DNA of 64,000 nucleotides from Mageeibacillus sp. UBA5747 (GCA_002419145.1 DIFN01000029.1:47926-111925), one strand, 5' to 3'; counted from the stretch's first letter, positions 42,487 through 51,469 are shown. A program made the numbers and translations. Notes: generated by a model from the sequence alone, not told the origin.

Positions 42487-42493
42487 TTGTCAA
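42465..42493 (-). promoter_or_regulatory. Promoter of rpmG-secE-nusG-rplKA, nested in the his terminator
   Basis: Read leftward, TTGACA (42488-42493), 17 bases, TAGACT (42465-42470). The 17-base spacer is almost exactly the first arm of the terminator stem, so transcripts starting here (near 42458) carry only the second arm and cannot form the hairpin. Confidence 0.8.
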
Positions 42494-42535
42494 ACAAAAC
42501 TCAGCGGTGCGTGGTTGATGGTTGATGCTTGTTGA

Positions 42536-42823
42536 TCAACGGCGTTTCTTCAACTCGGCGTAGATGGAATCGAGGGGGATTTCGCTTTGAACCAGCAGAA
42601 CATTAAGATGATACAGCAAATCAGAAACTTCGTAAATGATTTCGCCGGCATGGTTGTTCTTGGCAGCAATGATGACTTCGGCCGCTTCTTCGCCGATTTT
42701 CTTGCAAATTTTGTCGACACCCTTGTCAAACAGGTAATTGGTGTAGGATCCTTCCTTGGGGTTTTGCTTGCGGTCCTCGATGACGGCGTACAGCTCGTCC
42801 ATGATGTTTCCGATCTGGCTCAT
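42536..42823 (-). CDS. hisE: Phosphoribosyl-ATP pyrophosphatase HisE
   Basis: A 95-residue all-helical enzyme catalysing step 2 of histidine synthesis (PR-ATP to PR-AMP). The MazG-like metal site appears as KKIGEEAAEVIIAAKN and EVSDLLYHLNVLL. ATG 42823 follows AAGGAG; 33 upstream codons of the open frame overlap the previous gene. It is free-standing, while the step-3 enzyme HisI is fused to HisF. Last gene of the operon. Confidence 0.95.
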   Translation of the reverse strand: MSQIGNIMDELYAVIEDRKQNPKEGSYTNYLFDKGVDKICKKIGEEAAEVIIAAKNNHAGEIIYEVSDLLYHLNVLLVQSEIPLDSIYAELKKRR

Positions 42824-42842
42824 GTGTGCTCTCCTTTTCAAG

Positions 42843-44000
42843 TTAAAGTTCGTTGATCTGGCGGTAGAAGCAGGAATGGTTGCCGGTGTGGCAGGCCGGC
42901 CCGATCTGGTAGATGTCGGCAATCAGGGTGTCGGCGTCACAATCGACCGCCAGGCTGCGCAGCTGCTGGAAATGGCCGGATGTCTCGCCCTTGAGCCAGA
43001 GCTTTTTGCGGCTGCGGCTGTAATAATGCATCAGCCCGGTGGACTGGGTTTTTTCAAAGGCTTCCTGGTTCATGTAGGCCAGCATGAGGATTTCCTGGCT
43101 GGATTGCTCACGGACGATGACGGGAATCCGGCCCTGATCGTCCAGTTTAAGCTTAGGCCAGAAAGCGCCGGGCAGGACCAGTCCTTTGCCGGTTGCCGCG
43201 CTGCTGTCAGTCAGCTGGCCATTCGGCAGGCGCTCCTCATGGGGCGGCCGGATGGGGACCCCACGCAGATTAAGGTAGCTCTTGAGGGTCGGGATGGCGA
43301 TTTCGCCAAAATGAAACAGGCTGGCGGCCAGGACCGCATCGGCACCACCGCTGACCAGGCCATCGTAGAAGTCGGACAACTGGCCGGCACCGCCGGAAGC
43401 AATGACCGGGATCGAGACCCGCTCAGCGATCGCCCGGGTGATTCCGAGGTCGTAGCCGCTCTTGGTGCCGTCCTTGTCCATGCTGGTTAGAAGAATTTCG
43501 CCGGCACCGAGCTTTTCGACCCGGGTGGCCCACTCAATCGCGTCCAGACCGGTGTAGCGGGTGCCGCCGGCAATCATGACCTCGTAGCGGCCGAGTGGAT
43601 TCTTGCGGACATCGATTGCAACGACGATGCACTGGCTGCCAAAGCGCTCGGCAGCCTGAGTGATCAGGGCTGGATTCTGGACGGCGGCCGAATTCAGGGA
43701 GACTTTGTCAGCGCCAGCCTGGAGCAGGACCCGGATATCCTCGAGGGTCCGGATGCCACCCCCCACGGTGAACGGGATGAAGACCTGGCGCGCAACTTGG
43801 CGCACGACGTCGATCAGAATGCCGCGTTCTTCGAGTGTAGCGGAAATATCGAGGAAGACCAGCTCGTCTGCGCCTGATTCGTTGTAGGCTTTGGCGATCT
43901 CCACCGGATCACCAGCGTCGCGGATATTGATGAAATTGACGCCTTTGACGACACGGCCGGCCCGGACGTCCAGGCAGGGGATTATGCGTTTGGCCAGCAT
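42843..44000 (-). CDS. hisF: Bifunctional HisF-HisI fusion (IGP synthase cyclase + PR-AMP cyclohydrolase)
   Basis: A 385-residue protein. Residues 1 to about 252 are a complete HisF barrel with catalytic Asp11 (IPCLDVRAGRVVKG) and Asp130 (VVAIDVRKN) and phosphate loops FTVGGGIRT and IASGGAG. A linker (about 253-278) leads to a complete HisI, about 279-385, with the metal motif DCDADTL (353-359) and zinc cysteines Cys370 and Cys377 in CHTGNHSC. The fusion joins steps 3 and 6 of histidine synthesis. HisI is usually alone or fused to HisE, so this partner is unusual. No stop or frame change separates the parts. The start overlaps hisA by 19 bases. Confidence 0.95.
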   Translation of the reverse strand: MLAKRIIPCLDVRAGRVVKGVNFINIRDAGDPVEIAKAYNESGADELVFLDISATLEERGILIDVVRQVARQVFIPFTVGGGIRTLEDIRVLLQAGADKVSLNSAAVQNPALITQAAERFGSQCIVVAIDVRKNPLGRYEVMIAGGTRYTGLDAIEWATRVEKLGAGEILLTSMDKDGTKSGYDLGITRAIAERVSIPVIASGGAGQLSDFYDGLVSGGADAVLAASLFHFGEIAIPTLKSYLNLRGVPIRPPHEERLPNGQLTDSSAATGKGLVLPGAFWPKLKLDDQGRIPVIVREQSSQEILMLAYMNQEAFEKTQSTGLMHYYSRSRKKLWLKGETSGHFQQLRSLAVDCDADTLIADIYQIGPACHTGNHSCFYRQINEL

Positions 44001-44707
44001 TGTCTAAGACTCACCGTCCCTTCGTAGATGGCTTTGCCGACAATGACGCCGGCAGCGCCCGTCTGGCGCACGGCTTCGATGTCGGCATAGGTGCCGATAC
44101 CGCCAGAGGCGATGAGCGCCAGGCCGGTTTTTTCGACCAGCTCCTGGACGCGGTCGGTCGCCGGGCCGACCATCATGCCGTCGCGGGCAATATCGGTGAA
44201 AATAATCGTTCGCGCACCGAGCGCTTCCATGGTCTGGGCGAACTCAAGCGCCGGCAGGCCACTGCCATGCGTCCAGCCATCGATGCTGACCTCGCCATCG
44301 CGGGCATCGATCCCGATGGCCACGCGGTCCGGGTAGCGTTTGAGGACTTGCTCAATCATGGGACGATCCTTGACAGCGGCCGTGCCGAGGACGGCTCGGG
44401 CGATGCCACTGGCCAGCAGGGTTTCGAGATGGTCCAGGGTGCGGATGCCGCCGCCGGTCTGGACCAGGAGGCCTGTTGCGCGGCTGATGGCGCGGATCAG
44501 GTCGACCTGGGCGGGGACGCCGCTTCGGGCCGCATCGAGGTCGACGACATGGAGCCAGGCGGCCCCGGCATCGCGGAAGGACTGGGCCATGGCGATCGGG
44601 TCATCATGGTAAACAGTGACCTGGTTGTAATCGCCCTGGCGGAGGCGGACACACTGGCCACCAAGCAGGTCGATTGCCGGGTAGATGATGAAATCAGGGT
44701 CAGCCAT
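43982..44707 (-). CDS. hisA: ProFAR isomerase HisA
   Basis: A 241-residue beta/alpha barrel. IIYPAIDLLGGQCVRLRQGD holds the first catalytic aspartate, and the second lies in FTDIARDGMM; VQTGGGIRT and ASGGIGT bind phosphate. It converts ProFAR to PRFAR, step 4. ATG 44707 shares one base with the hisH stop; the in-frame TTG at 44710 is a possible start one codon earlier. It overlaps hisFI by 19 bases. Confidence 0.95.
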   Translation of the reverse strand: MADPDFIIYPAIDLLGGQCVRLRQGDYNQVTVYHDDPIAMAQSFRDAGAAWLHVVDLDAARSGVPAQVDLIRAISRATGLLVQTGGGIRTLDHLETLLASGIARAVLGTAAVKDRPMIEQVLKRYPDRVAIGIDARDGEVSIDGWTHGSGLPALEFAQTMEALGARTIIFTDIARDGMMVGPATDRVQELVEKTGLALIASGGIGTYADIEAVRQTGAAGVIVGKAIYEGTVSLRQCWPNA

Positions 44708-45309
44708 CAATCTTCGTCGCCTCCGAATACCCAGCCTGAAAGCAGCTTGAGGCCGCTGTCACCACTTTTCTCGGGGTGGAACTGGGTCAACAAGATGTTA
44801 TCTTTCTGCACAGCTGCCGCAAACGAAACTCCATGGGTGCAGCGGGCAGCTACCAGGGCCGGGTCAGTCGGATCACAATAATAGGAATGGACAAAATAGT
44901 AGTGCGTTCCGTTGGGCAAGATCGAAAGGCGGGAGTCTTCGAGCTGGTTCCAGCCCATGTGCGGGATCTTCAGGTCTGACCGAGGCTGGAAGCGGCGCAC
45001 CGTACCAGGCAGGATGCCAAGGCCGCGAGCATCTCCTTCTTCACTGCTCTCAAACATCAGCTGCATACCCAGGCAGATGCCAAGGAAAGGGCGGCCTGTC
45101 AGCAGATACTGGCGGATCGCCTCGTCGAGTCCTTTTTGCTCGAGTTGCTCGAGGGCATAGCTCATGGCACCGACACCAGGCAGGATCACCCGGTCAGCCC
45201 GGAAAATCACATCCGGGTCACTGGTGATTTCGGCGCGCTGGCCCAGATAGGTCAGAGCCTTGGCGACACTGCCGAGGTTGCCCATTTCATAGTCGATGAT
45301 TGCAATCAT
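44707..45309 (-). CDS. hisH: Imidazole glycerol phosphate synthase glutaminase subunit HisH
   Basis: A 200-residue class I glutaminase starting MIAIIDYEMGNLGSVAKAL. The nucleophile cysteine is in FLGICLGMQLMF and the catalytic histidine and glutamate in LTQFHPEKSG. It feeds ammonia to the HisF barrel, here part of the HisF-HisI fusion. The by-product AICAR enters purine synthesis, as does the product of purC just upstream. Confidence 0.95.
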   Translation of the reverse strand: MIAIIDYEMGNLGSVAKALTYLGQRAEITSDPDVIFRADRVILPGVGAMSYALEQLEQKGLDEAIRQYLLTGRPFLGICLGMQLMFESSEEGDARGLGILPGTVRRFQPRSDLKIPHMGWNQLEDSRLSILPNGTHYYFVHSYYCDPTDPALVAARCTHGVSFAAAVQKDNILLTQFHPEKSGDSGLKLLSGWVFGGDED

Positions 45310-45358
45310 GGAACTCTCCGTTTCCGTTCGTCCGGTACCAAGCAGCGTTGTGCGCAGA

Positions 45359-46249
45359 TCAGACCAGAGGCTGTCCGGTCAGGCGTTCATAGGCTTCGCG
45401 ATACTTGGCTGCAGTTTTCGTGATGACTTCCTGGGGCAGCTGTGGGGCCGGCGGTGTTTTGTCCCAGTCGAGGGTCTCGAGCCATTCGCGCAGGTACTGC
45501 TTGTCAAAGCTCTTCTGGGCTCGGCCGGGTTCGTAGTCGGCCATTTCCCAGAAACGTGAGGAGTCCGGAGTAAAGATCTCGTCGGCAACGACGAGATGGC
45601 CATCGAGCAGGCCAAATTCGAATTTCGTGTCTGCCAGGATGATGCCGCGGCTTTCGGCATAGGCCGCCGCCTTGGCATAGAGGGCCAGGCTCTTTTCCTC
45701 GAGCTTGGTAGCCATGGCCGATCCGATCAGCTTGCCCAGCTCGGCAATCGTGATGTTGATATCGTGGCCTTCCTCTGCTTTGGTCGAGGGGGTGAACATC
45801 GGCTGAGGCAGGCGGTCACACTGGCGCAGGCCTTCCGGCATCTTGACGCCGCTGACGGTGCCATACTGGCGGTACTCCTTGAGGGCGGAGCCTTCGAGGT
45901 AGCCACGGACGATGCATTCGGCTGGAAGCATCTGAACCTTTTTGACCCACATGGAGCGGCCGGCCAGCTGGTCAGCATATCGATCGAGGCCGAGCGGGTA
46001 TTCGACCGGATTGGTCGAGATTACATGGTTGGGCACGACATCCTTGGTGTAATCGAACCAGAACGCGGCGATGCTGTTCAGAACTTTGCCTTTGTCCGGG
46101 ATCAGTTCGGCAAAAACCACATCGAAAGCCGAGATGCGGTCAGTGACTACAATCAGAAGCGAATCGCCGAGGTCATAGACGTTCCTGACTTTGCCCCGGA
46201 CAAACAGCGGCAGGTCGATAAAGGATGTGTCATTTAAGAGTTCTGACAT
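45359..46249 (-). CDS. purC: Phosphoribosylaminoimidazole-succinocarboxamide synthase (SAICAR synthetase)
   Basis: A 296-residue ATP-dependent ligase of purine synthesis joining CAIR and aspartate. Motifs include FVRGKVRNVYDLGDSLLIV, ECIVRGYLEGSALKEY and LADTKFEFGLLDG. Length is that of the longer, yeast-type PurC (about 300) rather than the 240-residue form. ATG 46249 follows AGGAGG. It is embedded between hisB and hisH, and no other pur gene is present in the window. SAICAR yields AICAR, the metabolite that HisH-HisF also release. Confidence 0.95.
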   Translation of the reverse strand: MSELLNDTSFIDLPLFVRGKVRNVYDLGDSLLIVVTDRISAFDVVFAELIPDKGKVLNSIAAFWFDYTKDVVPNHVISTNPVEYPLGLDRYADQLAGRSMWVKKVQMLPAECIVRGYLEGSALKEYRQYGTVSGVKMPEGLRQCDRLPQPMFTPSTKAEEGHDINITIAELGKLIGSAMATKLEEKSLALYAKAAAYAESRGIILADTKFEFGLLDGHLVVADEIFTPDSSRFWEMADYEPGRAQKSFDKQYLREWLETLDWDKTPPAPQLPQEVITKTAAKYREAYERLTGQPLV

Positions 46250-46266
46250 GGGTTCCTCCTGGACAA

Positions 46267-46854
46267 TCAAAGTACACCTTTGGTGCTGGGAATCTGGCCG
46301 GTGCGGGCCGGATCGATGCGGACAGCCTCACACAGGGCCCGGGCCAGGGCTTTGAACAGGCCTTCGATGATGTGATGATCATTTTTACCATAGCGGCAGG
46401 ACAGGTGCAAGGTCATGCCAGCGTTGAACGTCAGGGCGCGGAAGAACTCTTCGGCCAGCTGAGTGTCAAAGTCACCCACAGACGGTGCCTTGTGTTCGGC
46501 CTGGTAAACGAGGAACGGGCGGCCGGACAAATCCACGACAGCCTCGATCAGGGCTTCATCCATGGGGATGACGGCCTGGCCATAGCGGTTGATGCCACGC
46601 TTGTCACCAAGGGCCCGGGCGAAGGTCTGGCCAAGGACAATACCGACATCCTCAACAGTGTGGTGGCCATCGACAATCAGGTCACCTTCGGCCCGGATGG
46701 TCAGGTCAAACTGAGCATGCTTGGCCAGAAGGGCCAGCATATGGTCGAAAAAACCGATCCCGGTCTGGATGTCGGAACGGCCTTGGCCATCGAGGTCGAG
46801 CGAGATGTGGATATCTGTTTCCTGGGTTTTGCGGTCTTGCTGAGCAATACGCAT
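46267..46854 (-). CDS. hisB: Imidazoleglycerol-phosphate dehydratase HisB
   Basis: A 195-residue monofunctional dehydratase (step 7). Metal-binding motifs are GFFDHMLALLAKHA, VDGHHTVEDVGI and CRYGKNDHHIIEGLFKALA. I choose ATG 46854 after AAGGAGG; nineteen upstream codons of the open frame are excluded. The phosphatase step is not fused, as normal in Bacillota. Confidence 0.95.
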   Translation of the reverse strand: MRIAQQDRKTQETDIHISLDLDGQGRSDIQTGIGFFDHMLALLAKHAQFDLTIRAEGDLIVDGHHTVEDVGIVLGQTFARALGDKRGINRYGQAVIPMDEALIEAVVDLSGRPFLVYQAEHKAPSVGDFDTQLAEEFFRALTFNAGMTLHLSCRYGKNDHHIIEGLFKALARALCEAVRIDPARTGQIPSTKGVL

Positions 46855-46907
46855 GGGGCGGCCTCCTTGTTTGCGTAGATCTTGCTTCATTATAGGGCCT
46901 GACAGCA

Positions 46908-48023
46908 TCACTGGCTATCTGTTGCAATCCCGGTCAGGGCCGTGATGAACGCATCCATTTCCGAGTCTGTACCAATGGAGACACGCAGGAAATTCTCGAT
47001 CCGGGGCTGTTTGAAATGGCGGACCAGGATCCCCGCATCGCGCAGGCGGGCGTAGAGGTCTGCTGCTTTCAATCGGTCATGGCGGATGAAGATGAAATTG
47101 GCGGCTGAGGGCAGGACGAAAAAACCGAGGGTTTGGAGTGCTTTTATTGTGCGTTCCCGGGTGGCCATGATCCGAGCTCGGGTGGTTTCAAACCATGGGC
47201 CATCGGCAAAAGCAGCAATGGCACACGTCTGGGCGAGGCTGTCGAGTGTGTAGGAATTGAATGAATCCCGGATCCGTTCCAGGGCATGGATCAAGTGGGG
47301 ATCGCCGATGGCAAAGCCGATGCGCATCCCAGCCAGGGAGCGCGACTTGGACAGGGTCTGGATGACGAGAATATTGTCGAATTCGGTCAACAGGGCGACG
47401 GCTGATTCTCCGCCGAAATCGACATAAGCCTCATCGACCAGGACCAGGCGATCGTGATCTGAATCAGCCAGGGCACGGATGTCGTCGAGGGAGATGGCGA
47501 TGCCCGTTGGGGCATTGGGATTGGCCAGGACGATACCGGCGCATGAGGCTTTCAGGCGCTCGAGTGGCATCGTGAAATCGTCAGCCAAAGGAACCGTCCG
47601 GTAGGGGATGTCGTACAGCCGGGCGTAAACTGGGTAGAAGCTGTATGTGATGTCCGGGAAGACGATCTGTTCACTCTCGCTGGCGGTGGCCGGATCGACG
47701 TGATGGTTGAAAAAGGCCTGGAACGCCATGGCCAGGACTTCATCCGAGCCATTGCCGACAAAAACCTGCTCCAGGGTTACGCCGTGATAATCGGCCAGGG
47801 CTGTGCGGGTCGCATGTCCAGTCGGATCGGGGTACAATTTGAGCCGCTCAACGGGGAAGGTCTGGATGGCTTCGACGACCCCGGGTGCGGGCGGATAGGG
47901 GTTTTCGTTGGTATTGAGCTTGATGTAGGCACGGTCGCGCGGCTGCTCGCCCGGGACATAGGGCGTCAGACCGTGGACTTTGCGGCTCCAGAGGCGGCGA
48001 GCATCACGGTCAGAATCGGTCAT
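46908..48023 (-). CDS. hisC: Histidinol-phosphate aminotransferase HisC
   Basis: A 371-residue fold-type I PLP enzyme. LNTNENPYPPAPGV near the N-terminus, VGNGSDEVLAMAF, LANPNAPTGIAI, VDEAYVDFGG and TLSKSRSLAGMRIGF (PLP lysine) are all present. It transaminates imidazole acetol phosphate with glutamate (step 8). It starts five bases after hisD ends. Confidence 0.95.
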   Translation of the reverse strand: MTDSDRDARRLWSRKVHGLTPYVPGEQPRDRAYIKLNTNENPYPPAPGVVEAIQTFPVERLKLYPDPTGHATRTALADYHGVTLEQVFVGNGSDEVLAMAFQAFFNHHVDPATASESEQIVFPDITYSFYPVYARLYDIPYRTVPLADDFTMPLERLKASCAGIVLANPNAPTGIAISLDDIRALADSDHDRLVLVDEAYVDFGGESAVALLTEFDNILVIQTLSKSRSLAGMRIGFAIGDPHLIHALERIRDSFNSYTLDSLAQTCAIAAFADGPWFETTRARIMATRERTIKALQTLGFFVLPSAANFIFIRHDRLKAADLYARLRDAGILVRHFKQPRIENFLRVSIGTDSEMDAFITALTGIATDSQ

Positions 48024-48028
48024 AGGGT

Positions 48029-49396
48029 TTACTCCTTCCCTGCTGCTTGCCCCAAGGGCTGAACGTCGGCCTGCTGCCGGGCCAGATCCGCAGCAAACCG
48101 GACGCGCAAGGCATCGGCGTGGGCTGCCAGTTCTTCACTGTCGGCGAAATGAGCGACCTTTTCCCAGACGTCAGCCAGATCCTGGCGTGTGTAGCGGATC
48201 AGGCTGGTCTTTTTGATGAAGTCAGCCGTGTTGAGCGGCGAGAAAAAGCGGGCAGTGCCACTGGTCGGCAAGACGTGGTTGGGACCGGCGAAATAGTCAC
48301 CTAACGGTTCCGGGCTGTAATGGCCGATGAAAATCGCACCGGCATGGCGGATCTTCGCAATCGTCTGCTCGATATCAGGCTCCTGGATGCACAGCTCGAG
48401 ATGCTCAGGAGCCAGTTCATTGGCAAAATCAATCGCTGTGCCCAGATCAGGCACAACCAGAATGGCACCATAGTGTTGCAGGGATTTTTCCAGGATGGCC
48501 CGGCGTGGCAAAAGCGGCACGCGGCGGTCGATTTCGGCGGCAACGGCTGCGGCCAGCTCAGAATCAGTCGTCAGGAGCATGCTCGATGCCAGAGGATCAT
48601 GCTCGGCCTGGGATAACATGTCGGCAGCCACATAAGCCGGCTGGGCCGTCTTGTCTGCCAGGATCAGGATCTCGCTCGGCCCGGCAAACATGTCGATGTC
48701 GCAGTGACCGAAAACCAGGCGTTTGGCGGTGTTGACGTAGATATTGCCTGGGCCGCAGATCTTGTCAACAGCCGGGACGGTCGCTGTGCCATAGGCCAGG
48801 GCAGCGATGGCCTGGGCGCCACCGATGCGGTAGATTTCATCGACACCGGCAATCGAGGCTGCGGCGAGAATCGCTGGATGGACGGTCCCATCGGGACGTG
48901 GCGGGGTGCACATGATGATTTTCCCGACCCCGGCAGCTTTGGCAGGCAAGACATTCATCAGGACCGAGGATGGCAGCGGGGCGGACCCTCCCGGGACATA
49001 GACGCCGACACAATCGAGCGGCCGGTGCACAAGGCCTGTGAACCCGCCGTGTGCCGTGGCCAGATGGATATCCTGGGGCAGCTGAGCCTTATGAAAGCGG
49101 GTGATGTTGGCGGCAGCCTCACGCAAGACGGCGAGCAACTCGGAGTCGATGCTGCCGAGGGCTCGCTCAACTTCTGCCGTGGTCACCTTTAACTGCTCTG
49201 GTGCAAGGATAACCTTGTCAAAGCGTTCGGTGTCCTCCAGGACTGCTGCGTCGCCACGGGCCCGGATGTCATCCAGGACGGACTGGACCGTGGCAATGAC
49301 CGGGGCCAGATCCATTTTCTCCCGCAGCCCCAGCTTGGCCGTGACAGTGGACAGCTCGGCACGGGTCGTCGTTGTGACGGTTATGAGGGGGCTCAT
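48029..49396 (-). CDS. hisD: Histidinol dehydrogenase HisD
   Basis: A 455-residue zinc enzyme performing the last two oxidations to histidine. YVPGGSAPLPSSVLMNVLPAKAAGV, DKICGPGNIYVNTAK, DMLSQAEHDP and the C-terminal NHVLPTSGTARFFSPL are characteristic. Length is somewhat above the usual 430 owing to extra N-terminal and C-terminal residues (end RQQADVQPLGQAAGKE). It overlaps hisG by four bases. Confidence 0.95.
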   Translation of the reverse strand: MSPLITVTTTTRAELSTVTAKLGLREKMDLAPVIATVQSVLDDIRARGDAAVLEDTERFDKVILAPEQLKVTTAEVERALGSIDSELLAVLREAAANITRFHKAQLPQDIHLATAHGGFTGLVHRPLDCVGVYVPGGSAPLPSSVLMNVLPAKAAGVGKIIMCTPPRPDGTVHPAILAAASIAGVDEIYRIGGAQAIAALAYGTATVPAVDKICGPGNIYVNTAKRLVFGHCDIDMFAGPSEILILADKTAQPAYVAADMLSQAEHDPLASSMLLTTDSELAAAVAAEIDRRVPLLPRRAILEKSLQHYGAILVVPDLGTAIDFANELAPEHLELCIQEPDIEQTIAKIRHAGAIFIGHYSPEPLGDYFAGPNHVLPTSGTARFFSPLNTADFIKKTSLIRYTRQDLADVWEKVAHFADSEELAAHADALRVRFAADLARQQADVQPLGQAAGKE

Positions 49397-50088
49397 GCGG
49401 TCACCCCCTGCCTGGCAGCAAGGTCTGCTGTGGCGGCTGCTTTCTGGCGATTCTGGTCCAGCTGGACTCGCACGGCCTGGATCAGGGGGTTGATCCGGTC
49501 AGCTTTCATTTTCATGCTGACGCGATTGACCACCATGCGGGCGCTGATGTCCTCGATCACCTCGAGTACGCCCAAGCCGTTTTCCTCGAGCGTGCGACCG
49601 CTCTCAACGATGTCAACAATGACATCGGACAGGCCAATCAGGGGAGCCAGTTCGACCGAGCCGTTGAGCTTGATGATCTCGACGCTTTCCCTTTTCTTGG
49701 TCTCGAAATATTCGCGGGCAATATGCGGATATTTGGTCCCGATTCGCTTGTTGGGCAGGCGGTCCAGCTTGCCGGCCAGCGATTTGGGGCCGCAGACACA
49801 CATCCGGCAGGCACCAAAACCGAGATTAAGCACCTCATAGAGTTGGCGGCTCTCTTCGAGCAGGGTGTCCTTGCCAACGACCCCGATATCAGCCGCACCA
49901 TATTCGACATACGTAGGAACATCGGCCGGTTTGGCCAGAATGAAGCGCAGACCCGTCGTGGCATCTTCGAGAATCAATTTGCGGCTTTTTTCCTTAGCTG
50001 CGCTGCAGTCATAACCAGCTTGTTCAAAAAGTTCTAGAGCCTGTTCAGCCAGGCGGCCTTTGGACAGGGCGATGGTGAGTTTATCCAT
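49393..50088 (-). CDS. hisG: ATP phosphoribosyltransferase catalytic subunit HisG (short form)
   Basis: A 231-residue short-form HisG starting MDKLTIALSKGRLAEQALELF, with the PRPP-binding loop region ELAPLIGLSDVIVDIVESGRTL. It commits ATP and PRPP to histidine synthesis. It lacks the C-terminal regulatory domain of long HisG, so it needs HisZ, encoded just upstream, for activity and feedback by histidine. AGGAGG precedes ATG 50088. Confidence 0.95.
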   Translation of the reverse strand: MDKLTIALSKGRLAEQALELFEQAGYDCSAAKEKSRKLILEDATTGLRFILAKPADVPTYVEYGAADIGVVGKDTLLEESRQLYEVLNLGFGACRMCVCGPKSLAGKLDRLPNKRIGTKYPHIAREYFETKKRESVEIIKLNGSVELAPLIGLSDVIVDIVESGRTLEENGLGVLEVIEDISARMVVNRVSMKMKADRINPLIQAVRVQLDQNRQKAAATADLAARQGVTA

Positions 50089-50120
50089 GAATGGCAGATC
50101 CTCCTCGTGACAGATTGACC

Positions 50121-51344
50121 TTACTGTGCGATTGGCGGTTCGATGGTTTCGATTTCGTCGCTATCCGGTCCCAGGTACAGGATGGACGCAAATTCACCGT
50201 GCTCAGCCAGCTGCGTCAGCTCGGCATAACCTTTGCCATCGTAGTCGCAAACGACAGACCAGCCATTTTGCCGCATCTGGCGAGCCCGTTCCAGTGCGTC
50301 GGCCTGACGCGACGGATGGTAGCCAAGAAAATCGACGGCTGGGCGGGCGGGCAGGCTGTGACCCTGGCGCCGCAAGGCCGTCAGGGCGAAGTTCAAACCG
50401 ATTGAAAAGCCGGTAGCAGACAGATCACGGCCAAAATTGCTGACCAGCTGATCATAGCGGCCGCCACTGAAAAGCGGAAAGCCCAGGCCATAGGTAAATC
50501 CTTTGAAAATCACACCACTATAATAATTCAAACTTTGTAATTGGCCGAGATCGAGGGATACAAATTCGAGCAAGCCAGCGGCATCGAGATGAGCGAGTAC
50601 CGCGCGCAGATTCTCCAGGGCTTCGCGGCTCAGGGAGTTTTCGACCAGTGTCTCGAGCTGGTCGATCACCTCGTAGGTACCATAAAGCGACGGCATCTGC
50701 AGCAGAACTTCGCGCGCCTTACCAGCAAGGCCGATCCGGTCGGCCAGTTCTTCGATGGCGACCATGTCCTTGGCATCGATCAGGCGGAGCAGTTTCTCAG
50801 CAATCTCAACCTCCAAGCCCCATTCAGCGACCAGACCATTGAAGAAATTGACTTGTCCGATCGAGACCTGGAGATCTTTGATCCCAATAGCCTGGGCGGA
50901 TTCGATGGCCATGGCAATGATTTCCGCGTCGGCAGCTGGCGATTGGCTGCCCATCAGCTCGACACCCGCCTGGGTGAACTCACGCTGGCGACCGCCGCCC
51001 GACTCATTGTAGCGGTACATGCTGTTGATATATGAAAAGCGCAGGGGCAGCTGGCTGTCGCGGTACAAGGTGGCTGCGACTCGAGCAGCCGGGACGGTAC
51101 CGTCATAACGCAGGCAGAGGATGCGGCCCTGCTGGTCGAAAAACTTGAACAAGCCTTCCTGCGGGGCCAGGCCGCTGCCGGAGGCATAGACATCGTAAAA
51201 TTCAATGCCCGGGGTTTCCAGTTCGAGATAGCCACGCTGCCAGAACAGGTCGCGCAGCTTGTGTTCCAGCTGGCGCTTGGCATAACAATCATCCGGCAGG
51301 ATGTCCTGGACGCCGTCTGGTGTATGAAATTGCCATTGTCCCAT
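50121..51344 (-). CDS. hisZ: ATP phosphoribosyltransferase regulatory subunit HisZ
   Basis: A 407-residue histidyl-tRNA synthetase paralogue with the class II core: TPDGVQDILPDDCYAK, motif 2-like LRYDGTVPAARVAATLY and FSGGRYDQLVSNFG. It lacks the anticodon-binding domain of HisRS and pairs with short HisG downstream, which supports HisZ over a true synthetase. It is the first gene of the operon, about 90 bases after a consensus promoter. Confidence 0.93.
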   Translation of the reverse strand: MGQWQFHTPDGVQDILPDDCYAKRQLEHKLRDLFWQRGYLELETPGIEFYDVYASGSGLAPQEGLFKFFDQQGRILCLRYDGTVPAARVAATLYRDSQLPLRFSYINSMYRYNESGGGRQREFTQAGVELMGSQSPAADAEIIAMAIESAQAIGIKDLQVSIGQVNFFNGLVAEWGLEVEIAEKLLRLIDAKDMVAIEELADRIGLAGKAREVLLQMPSLYGTYEVIDQLETLVENSLSREALENLRAVLAHLDAAGLLEFVSLDLGQLQSLNYYSGVIFKGFTYGLGFPLFSGGRYDQLVSNFGRDLSATGFSIGLNFALTALRRQGHSLPARPAVDFLGYHPSRQADALERARQMRQNGWSVVCDYDGKGYAELTQLAEHGEFASILYLGPDSDEIETIEPPIAQ

Positions 51345-51440
51345 GGGGATTCCCCTTTCCTGGTGGCCAGCGGGCAGTCAGTCTGCCGGTCGCCGACGCT
51401 TTAGCAAGGTAAACTGATAAAGCGATAAAGTACTTTGGTC

Positions 51441-51469
51441 ATTATAGTCAGCTTGCCTGTCGCTGTCAA
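51441..51469 (-). promoter_or_regulatory. Consensus promoter of the his operon
   Basis: Read leftward, TTGACA (51464-51469), 17 bases, TATAAT (51441-51446): a perfect match to the sigma-A consensus. The predicted leader is about 90 bases with a repeated CTTTATC and no T-box. Confidence 0.9.

Noticed and set aside
42843..44000. hisF and hisI as two genes with a missed frameshift
   Set aside because: One frame is open throughout, both domains are complete, and the linker has no start codon with a ribosome site.
50121..51344. True histidyl-tRNA synthetase at the head of the his operon
   Set aside because: The anticodon-binding domain is missing and a short HisG, which needs HisZ, is directly downstream.
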